Of a stretch of DNA of 64,000 nt, positions 63,701-64,000 are shown one piece after another; positions within the stretch are counted from its first letter, which is position 1; each line of letters opens with the position of its first letter. Position numbers and translations under genes: made by a program. The notes beneath the pieces are model-generated. The model saw only the letters and a program-made list of their open reading frames with translations. It was not told where the DNA came from and ran no database searches. Origin of the DNA: Candidatus Obscuribacterales bacterium (GTDB lineage: Bacteria > Cyanobacteriota > Vampirovibrionia > Obscuribacterales > Obscuribacteraceae); assembly GCA_019752635.1 (NCBI GenBank), contig JAIELX010000013.1, positions 1-64,000 of the forward strand. The letters run 5' to 3'.

Positions 63701-64000
63701 AGCAGCCCGCCGACCAGTGCGGATACATCACCGGAGGAACTGGCAGAAGAAACTGTATTGAGTCCACCGGATATGGTGGCGTTGCCTGCTGCACCGAGCA
63801 GAATTGCGGCAGTTTGAGCTGCTGCGTTGTTAATAATAGAACCTGTTATTGAAAGGTTTCCGCCGGCGAACAGAGCAACTGGTGACGTACCCGATCCGGT
63901 GGCACTACCGAGAGTGATGTCCGCACCGGCACCGGTAATGATCGGTGCGACCAATCTGCGAGAACCCGAAACGAACGTAAGACTTGCGCCGGAGAACGAC
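39745..64000 (-). CDS. Giant secreted beta-helix adhesin-like protein, over 8,000 residues, N-terminus outside the window
   Basis: One open frame of 8,084 codons, still open at the window end; its N-terminus, signal and any TPS domain are out of view. The upstream part (51.3-64 kb) is a long run of Gly-rich beta-strand repeats (GGxVxL/GGTIxxTxx units every ~20-25 residues), as in filamentous-haemagglutinin-like parallel beta-helix adhesins. A core of 23 units of about 121 residues follows (42.6-50.9 kb), with degenerate units on either side. Then come more beta repeats, a Pro-rich linker (GSSGPPPVDLPKV) at about 40.85-40.9 kb and a ~370-residue tail with FecR-like strands, one Cys pair (LNCDSECF) and an acidic end. 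No frameshift or stop interrupts it. Likely a surface filament or adhesin. Confidence 0.85.
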   Translation of the reverse strand, partial: SFSGASLTFVSGSRRLVAPIITGAGADITLGSATGSGTSPVALFAGGNLSITGSIINNAAAQTAAILLGAAGNATISGGLNTVSSASSSGDVSALVGGLLSVTGNASGTPNATIDTSAVSGSGGAVRLASGGALTIGQWAGQTLLSDGLVSTHVTGAGRTAGQVVLSSGADLKVGAVWAGGLSNGSGNQISIATPGNATVGSLVSRSTTGATTASFATYANDTGTGASKGIITGGMFTLLGGSVILADATYAGSSGQTFTSAIKLNLASGSLAPSMIVTNNLSAGAGAVSISTSSAGGLTVGQIRAVSSNDDSGSVSLSNSGGGITIADQILTTATGVASNSAGNIFVNSLGSVSTGTNRLNASATSSALAGTIAVQSKNADVQINSANVSAVSGTGGRILIGGKYVNVSGETAAGSGISLDASSINNTGGSLEVYPFSGTDSFVIQYGGTPPVPANGMFGTIVASGNRGGSITVRDFSPFATMSVPNPAAINVAASATFGGNITLKSGTVTIAAGTLTADGVANTGGSINIQGHRGNFASTVTINGTLSATSTSSTSGTIVVDASQAVFVNNATIASAAGGGSITISSERANVTTNFLTSDSVTAQAGTITVSAGLDVVSQNTVSANATNARGGTINFTSGRDILAQQTVRSNSSTNFGGTINFTAGRTINNTGIVTSNSTSSSGGAVNFNAAIINTNALVSTDSSTGNGGTVNFTAPSLTTNATVSSSTIGGNAGSVNLSSTNNITTNASVLATSQQGNGGTINVNSTVEINLQGLTSVSTQTGNAGTINVTAQNQDVFTSGNITADSIVGKGGTVNLTSSSSFINTTAGVSAISRDNTGGTIRYTANNFTNGSITASGYTANANDSTIDVSSQFARGGSVIFATANAINVQSPTGGLIRADGFYGGSVNLSSSNSTITMGGAVRGGISAVGNGVNGFGGTITTSSSLLTSAGTVTVDGINRASAGSITMTSVNSNIEVFNLKASGWSNMPVSTGDVQSTSNAGSITINTPAGAVIIDKVTANSVGISSGLGSRGGTVAFNSSGNININELSVSGFNAGNAGSAVLTSSLGNIVLNGPVSLSGDATASRGFGGFLNVTATVGSITTASSIAADGVGAGQKAGTVLLTSASTYTTNFNITARGLQGSVAGYADGGNVAIRSTAGGINFTGGSRIDVSTGGGSVGGVALWAVGAAGVSHTQDLNLAASGTGKEAGSFFVQSAGPTALGSVDARGISGARGGVVQITSTGNLQVGSATGATGINTSGNEAGSITLTSIGSIASLGGGQLNLNASATTGPGGDIVVTAAGSTGTDSILLGSINTSGLSGGSVQVASLGTMAITTGAISTNASSTGGAGGSIGIAGRGIVAVSGAISTTNTSAVATAGSRSGSVFVSSGYTGAGSSVSLGSVTAFNANGSASGNVVFVSSGAVGSISAPAPVVGAAGNFGKFEAVTGPANINITSGNANIVIKPSALSGYNPQGFSSISVTSTGTLNIDTGGDANMIAPILSLGATTIVRARPVNATNADSLNIVSLGTVTAGSGGAGLNFDFHGTTTGGSVSLLSLSSTNLSTQNYIRTSGGTTGNDITLIAPFASVVLSGTTFSGDTLFTSSATRSGDIRIIGGTGVSSNAEISTTSANTAGNITIQSATGNLSFSSNGPASPFRYVNARGGTGSGGDLNMQIGISPIVGGVSGIVGNYFCCPPGNEFSFNTGSISGTGGDIGIKIVGGGIQRPSDFSTLITGSTNAQSGQIGISLGGQYNSAWNLNTSGANGGNISLSAANTVAASSGIFIADGTVTRAGDISILASTGAINLGYLQANGGSFGGNIAVTAPHSTLTVQSANGNNDSISSTSLMQSGRVSLNSGANLTVQFGINTSSQLNGGQVDVLITEGNLRIFPGGAAQRYIDSRGTGGDGGDISVRIGQSGISSAGYSGFEGQFCCGGEQSFNSSSTSARAGDISFEVLSNRLGYFFNGSFFANPSTLNLIANSAEFDAGNITVSAGGPGGLVNTNWHFQSNGVNGGNITTSSSDTFINTGSLQANASIGRGGNITMTGPVVQNNNFLEARGGTFGGIVTVTSSVGSVTIDSTTNSRGYSIDTSGAVKAGNITINSATSMNFGAGIDSSAVVQGVAGITGVSGGNVNLNVTGTGNIVFNSATAGNYISTQGSLGNGGNINVSINQTAQSASVDNYSGILNANDVFGCCNTGGFNTSTVSGKGGDVNVSINNGNLGYFGAGAKTSVIAINATSTNDVGGNVRVSSPGSINVSWATNVNGTSGGNIAFDAGNSLTNAGSLSANGTFADGGLVSLHAVNNLSNAFITANGNVSGGAITLVSDNSTIGITNANGSNQSLAATGTNFGGQIFTLSSGNTTIFRGVDASSSAGIGGEVMMVTRGPAANLTLSGAGGIRSTGLTSGGSIALITSGAMNFAGTTVTAAATGAGSKGGSIFVSQGAASNLVITQSVIGGAGGTTGFAVIMSTGNINGSAAQTPGANVGIFANVTGASLLTPANVIAGNNYTLTVGPTALPTITDNTTSTVYTLPASSLTSFADFTANSLSFVTPRSDFVAPIVVGGNVSLTSSTGSGTAPVSIVTGGTLTVSGAINNDTASGNSARVLLLATGAIAANSISAVSSGITSTASGNVFLSGSSVTMTAGLDTRGLGASTGGGDVTVISRSFSPTSITLTNLRANGTVGSAGGVLELYSPFGGVSVSSISSTSAQTTGGKVIITAPVVTVTGTTANNNASAIDVSSTTLTGGSIRVTGSAVSITGGSLLASGGTSGGSIGIFLNNGSLNAGNLLADGKGLQVNQLNRAGQILVEAFGSTTIAAGRISAAGSGGAAGGTISLYNNLGSTTVVSADASSAFNNAGNIYFAGQSIAVTGTTGSVTNNTASVDISSGNGFGGSFLAFIGSGTLNIARDVSSFANGLDNTAGNIMIIGAGGDISVGNINDSGYTLANGGTVQITNVGGRMLLGGTAADARGVQGISVAGATRGGHIVLSAGTYVSARSGATLNLDASSTLGNGGTITVLTNSTGNASDSGVSVRLNNLNTSGQNGGNVIIASLAPMNRLPNINAGDIVLGAIDSRAIGAGGAGGSIGISSPSDVQIQSIMTNNSNVAPGLGARGGGVFVSATETITVTGGIPLTSAPSTTAGSVVLYSASTINLGGTLYTTETHPTATTGIFPNVSVPLFTQPSGNTVMTITPAAVSANVVPGGVVGVVLPSNSLTFNTGGDGQFIAPIAVLIGGASANSITGQTVGGNASSAALIARSTITVGTNVVTAATAGGSGGNVALISAQGKLTVTGAINSAGDTLTAGTRGGNVTLIAPQSTVNILGTIGGTTINTRAGTQGGSVLTLDGAGTVINSLIFTGQTSQGGDVTIGSALGSIVFQTANAGLDIEASSTASRGGYVNLFVGQGQGAGLVLAGNIRSASNSTTGGTISARVLSGNINSPTSLTLDVSSGSTALADRGGTVFVQADGRADLVANWAVNAVGPNGGKIYIESGGNLRMNTVSGLNVNATNTSGTAGSIALVSASPTTFYIGSVTGNNYINGPIRAVGGSGGSMTFINRLGSVFIPNYGGVVNLASTDAVAGNGPSITIGGYTLQVNGIPGNVLDVSGKGTGKGGNISLISSSPVDALVLGAATGTNFVNATLRSRSDGGDGGNIYVSVDNALSVNANVFDVTAAKNGGSITIVTNSPIPMTVDNVTPGANTIFGVLDARGGSAFPTANGGSISLYNYGGAVVVTSNTNLLVGPQAANGNGGNILLYGATIQVTGGLDASGVGVGNGGTITATAFAGPLETVAVPVGPSYIGGNLTANAGLLGGNGGTVNLTASQQLNINSQISTNATVNGSGGTINLTGDSVQIGNNDLNARGTGTGNGGAINVTTTSLVAGITIDGNLTTSPGSTSVGQGGAITLNSAAGLFNVTGNGDLVTNSGATGSTTATGGTVAFTTIATTGVALTNTGNVVAQGTSGTGSIAFNISGAAAVSVNTSGNNNGTLSTSGTVGWTNTASNVQVYSNNVNGLVLGQSADDIIITAAGSGLTLGQLTAVDALNASAGGALNATGLLQGVDVSLVTTAASGDITLAQNVTGSNSVTLNAFGSGDIAQTGGTISAPTVSLTSGTGFIGTGTSSRINTAAGTLSVQTGGGGGPEGSAYISNVTATPMTLQTSSAGNTFDLLTNRAITVSNPVTANDILVTTSSGSNGGITVTAALNGTNSIRLDADGSGNISSTMALTSDRVSLTSDTGNIGTSNAARVQINAPDVSLFTGGTGTVFVNNANSTNFIVPSAAGTVFDVTSNGTVSSIAGATITAQDITLTSTNGGFSFAAALNGSNSITLAAQNDVTSGNFTGTLATGILTITSTTGSIGDLAGNNRLAVNAANMILNAATAGENVFVQNAGATNFSANSSAGGTFNVLSGGTITSAAGANLSATDIVLTASTGGLSLSGGVNGSNSVSLTSQSSIVAGNFASTLTSNTINLTSTAGSIGDLAGNNRLVVNAQNLSANANTAGQNVFLQNTGAATTITADSGAGAAFNLLSNGTVSSAAGNDISATDVSLTSTTGGFSLAGGLTAPGSITLSANSSIEQSNFASTLSSAFINLTSTTGSIGDLAGNTRMVVNTTNLSANAAASGQNVFVQNTGASTNFANASAAGATFNVLSAGTVTSAAGATLSGTDVSLTATAGGFALAAGLNASNSITLSAQNNIVSGNFVAPLTSTSVTLTSTAGSIGDLAGNNRLVVNATNVTANAQGAGQNVFLQNTGASTNIAGPSGSQATFDVLSAGNVSSSAGATVGSTDISLTSTGGGFSMNAALNGSNSISLSAQNSIVGANFAATLTSNNINLTSTAGSIGDLAGNNRLVVSGANLSLNANAAGQNVFVQNTAASTNFSAASGAGATFNVLSSGSVSSIAGATINATDLSLTSTNGGLALAGNINAPSSITLSARDTIGGASFTSTLTSNTVSLTSTNGAIGDIAGNNRLVVSAANVSANATTAGQSVFIQNTGASTTINADSAAGATFNLLSSGSVSATAGSDISGTDIAITSTGGGLSFAGNLTAPNSISLSASTAIVAGNFSSTLTSTAVNLTSTAGSIGDLAGNNRLTVNANSLTANAAGAGQNVFLQNIGASTNITGPSAAGATFNLLSSGAVSTAAGATLAATDVNINAATGGLSFAAAISAPSSITLSAQNSIISGNFSAPLTSGTVNLTSTAGNIGDLAGNNRLVVNASNLAANANGAGQNVFLQNTSASSTLAASSGAAATFNLLSTGTISSAAGINLNATDLFLTSTGGGFSFAGGVTAPNSMTLSAANNIVQGSFASPLTSNTISVTSTAGSLGDLAGSNRLVVNTASLTANASGAGQNVFIQNTGASTSIAASSAAAGTFNLLSNGGVSSGAGANLSATDLAVTSTNGGFTFAGSLTGTTSISLTARNDIQQGNFAANLTSGTVNLTSTNGSIGDLAGNARLVVNTSNLSANAATAGQNVFVQNTGAGSNISAASSAGATFNLLSTNAITSGAGASISANDISLTSTNAGLSLSGGLNGPNSITLAAQDSILGGNFGTPLNSAAISLSSTAGSIGDLAGNNRLVVSTPNLVVNANAAGQNVFIQNTGASTNFAAASGAGAAFDVLSTGSITSSAAATLSADALTVTSTAGGLAFAAGITGTNSITLSANNSITAGNFTSTLTSPTLNITSTAGSIGDLAGNNRLVVSGSNLSLNANAAGQNVFVQNTGASTNFSAASGAGGTFNVLSNGGISSIVGATINASDLSLTSTNGGLALADNINAPNSITLSARDTIGGASFTSTLTSNTVSLTSTNGAIGDIVGNNRLVVATSNLSANASAAGQSVFIQNTGASTSINADSSAGATFNLLSNGTVSSTLGSDISATDLAITSTTGGLSFAGSLSAPNSISLTANNSIVSGNLSSTLTSAAVNLTSTAGNIGDLAGNNRLTVNATSLTANASAAGQNVFLQNTGASTSITGPSGAGATFNILSAGGVSTAPGATLSATDLSVTASTGGLSFAAGVTAPSSITLSAQNSITSGNFIAPLTSSTVNLTSTAGSVGDLAGNTRLVVSASNLSANANGSGQNVFLQNTGAASALSASSGAATTFNLLSSGSISSAAGVNLNATDLILTSTGGGFSFAGGVTAPNSMTLSAANSIVQGNFASPLNSNAVSLTSTGGSIGNLAGNNRLVVATTSLTANATGAGQNVFLQNTGAATNITGPSAAGATFNLLSAGGVSTAVGATLSATDLSITVTTGGLSFAAGITAPSSITLSAQNSITSGNFTAPLTSNTVNITSTAGSIGDLAGNNRLVVNTSNLAANASGAGQNVFLQNTGAATALAASSGAAATFNLLSSGSVSAAAGVNLNATDLVLTSTGGGFSLAGGITAPNSITLSAANSIIQANFASPLTSNAVSLTSTSGSIGDLAGNNRLVVNTADLTANANGAGQNIFVQNNGASTNFAAASGAGATFNVLSAGSMTSNAGATLNATNLTLTSTGGGFAFSDTIMGTNSLNLSAQNSITGANFTSTLTSNNVNITSTAGSVGDLAGNNRLVVTGANLSLNATAAGQNVFLQNTAASSNFTTASAAGATFNVLSDGTISSVAGATLGGTDVNMTSTNGGFALAANINGSNSITLSARDSIGGSNFASTLTSNNVSLTSTTGSIGDLPSNSRLVVSTNNLSANANAAGQNVFLNNTGASTTFNAASSAAARFDILSSGSVSSNAGATLSGTDIAVASTSGGLSFAAAVTAPNSISMTARNSITAGNFASNLTSTQVNLTSTAGNVGDLAGNTRLVVNAPNLTANAGAAGQNVFVQNTAGASNIAGASTAGNTFNLLSAGGVSSGATGTITASNIDITATTGGLAFGAALTAPNSISLQAQSSIVGANFASTLTSTSVNVTSTAGSVGDLAGNNRLVVNATNVTANAGAAGQNVFLQNTGAATNITAASSAGAIFNLLSTGTISSTVAGTVGATDLNLTSTTGGFALSGNVTAPNSITLSAQNNIIGTNFAATLTSTNVSLTSTAGSIGDMVGNSRLNLNATNVSANAGAAGQNVFLSNSNATTINAASGAGATFNVLSNGLFNLNAVTSGTNVVLGTATGSNAGVNIGANSNAGASIAINANGSGNIARTAVGATLTAPAVSLTSGTGNIGANGIPILTAASSLTVSTTGGSVFVDNNSANLAIAASSGANMFDVRSNGNVNTTGVISATDVVLRSTLNNGNIDAGATIQATASLSLQTHGSGNVSQSAGVFQAASLDLRSTTGSFGLSTNALDTDVQTIAANTGGAGNAFISEANAIGIDSSVVGGTFELRVPGGTTTNANVAANRFTLFTPSLTNNFAVAGPTAIRIENTGNLTVAGTGSLTSADISMVSNNGSVAANQGTFAGTINGSAGTSFLARGAAANVTGGIITASAGDLTIDAVAGVVGSAANARLTATNSVVMLGGTGANLAAGSLLNAGVASGAWGTGAIIQGENSVTSNGQVIIDNYRGGTGTGDVNIGNSVSLTARGGGTIGGVTTLGNISIQSSATGSVFADGTNIALTSFGGWIMVSGGDDTTFGNGATFTSVAHLDDGGAKQTIAGQSIPVYHGGGVAIYAGMPGTNLNSYMNGRIATRTGANNMVWPDVPVFDRPTNNYSIIGGGIFEVTLSTPTTDVANIHNNTGLANGGIIIIDPPLPGNAVAFNNANFLAVAPQIGAGVIVVNPPCVGCGSSGPPPVDLPKVNIPIIPIVQRDSNVTVVAYQNDNTPRHVKFETSRTNLCPPPMMLENQSKPDHELTWVIASRECQPMVVQTGELVAGVGTRVAAQSDKVHMATGRMLVASAKVSTKIITKMGTITVPPSSMTIIDQHKDGAVRVTHLDGPAASMMVSRDGKEQALSAEPGYEIVVNEAGMDEEELIPLDGVPRDVVVSAKIIIPGVVASTNSYSTKAMVERERLLNCDSECFRTFLLRKFQQLREKAGVAAVPGPPLSSDASDGLPAISLIHLNSGAPSALLNSAAVPDYSGVNPAGSSESIPESAEESLRPIAFASPAAISGGAGIKHAGSDNVTAIHTDAKININGNNVELVEGETVLIAHKKDTGAGETQSRG
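42571..50916 (-). repeat. Tandem array of 23 units of 363 bp within the giant gene
   Basis: Each unit of ~121 codons contains GSIGDLAGNNRLVV, GQNVFLQNTGAST, ATFNLLS and NSITLSAQNSI. The first unit starts at 50916 and the twenty-third at 42933, a distance of 7,983 bp against 7,986 for 22 exact periods, so one net codon differs. Units are about 60-90% alike by eye. Flanking units at 51270 and beyond 42571 are more diverged. Related units recur at intervals of seven, showing higher-order duplication. Confidence 0.9.

Noticed and set aside
40387..63817. Dozens of plus-strand open frames of 60-430 codons opposite the giant gene, for example 50528-51808, 46856-47935 and 61619-62662
   Set aside because: They mirror the repeat array and the Gly/Ser/Thr/Asn-rich code of the minus strand, repeat at the same 363-bp spacing, are unnaturally rich in Pro, Ala, Val and Leu, and lack ribosome sites. 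They are antisense shadows.
39745..64000. Considered whether the 363-bp units could be a CRISPR-like or transposon array
   Set aside because: The units keep one reading frame throughout, differ by codon-level changes and have no spacers, terminal repeats or transposase.

Overview
The window is a dense bacterial chromosome segment with mixed GC content near 50%, short intergenic gaps, good Shine-Dalgarno sites and several convergent gene pairs almost touching. No rRNA, tRNA, CRISPR array, transposase or phage gene was found. The gene mix is an OmpR-type regulator of cyanobacterial style, MBOAT plus SGNH surface-acylation genes, a DabA carbon-uptake protein, many secreted or membrane-anchored hypotheticals, and an enormous repeat adhesin. 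It suggests a non-photosynthetic relative of the cyanobacteria (Vampirovibrionia/Melainabacteria, for example Obscuribacterales). That placement is inferred from gene style and recall, not from a phylogenetic marker, and is only moderately secure.

Layout. 1-3.8 kb (+): the end of dabA, a PII-like regulator, a DUF6671-type protein, a small CxxC protein, a CofE-like ligase and bioD. 3.9-6.0 kb (-): a primase-like protein without obvious catalytic acids and a multi-pass membrane protein. 6.2-9.5 kb (+): a PH-like membrane protein and a two-gene unit ending in an HTTM/DCC1-like/TPR fusion. 9.5-10.9 kb (-): an HtrA-like protein that has lost its whole catalytic triad. 11.1-14.8 kb: a membrane protein built of proline-marked heptads facing a large unknown protein. 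15.5-18.1 kb (+): two short-chain dehydrogenases around an LRV-repeat protein. 18.2-19.9 kb (-): two envelope proteins bounded by intrinsic terminators. 20.3-25.6 kb (-): an MBOAT acyltransferase followed by three paralogous SGNH-like proteins, which form a coherent surface O-acylation operon. 25.8-29.8 kb (-): der, a PlsY-HtrA fusion and a response regulator, tightly spaced. 30.4-32.5 kb (-): gatC and pyrG. 32.6-38.7 kb: a Na+/Ca2+ exchanger-family antiporter, small and secreted proteins, and a zinc-ribbon pseudokinase. 38.8-39.2 kb: a broken metallo-beta-lactamase-fold gene. 39.2-64 kb (-): one open frame of more than 8,000 codons, truncated by the window end, overlapping by one base with a small gene that resembles its own C-terminal tail.

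How the parts fit. Much of the window concerns the cell envelope: phospholipid synthesis fused to a periplasmic-type protease, polysaccharide acylation, membrane-anchored coiled-coil proteins and a giant surface beta-helix protein. A second theme is catalytic folds that have lost their key residues (pseudoprotease, pseudokinase, DCC1-like domain, primase-like protein). The strongest candidates for something undescribed are the PlsY-HtrA fusion with a possible internal start and signal peptide, the giant adhesin with its 23-fold 363-bp repeat and seven-unit higher-order period, and the triple-SGNH/MBOAT operon.
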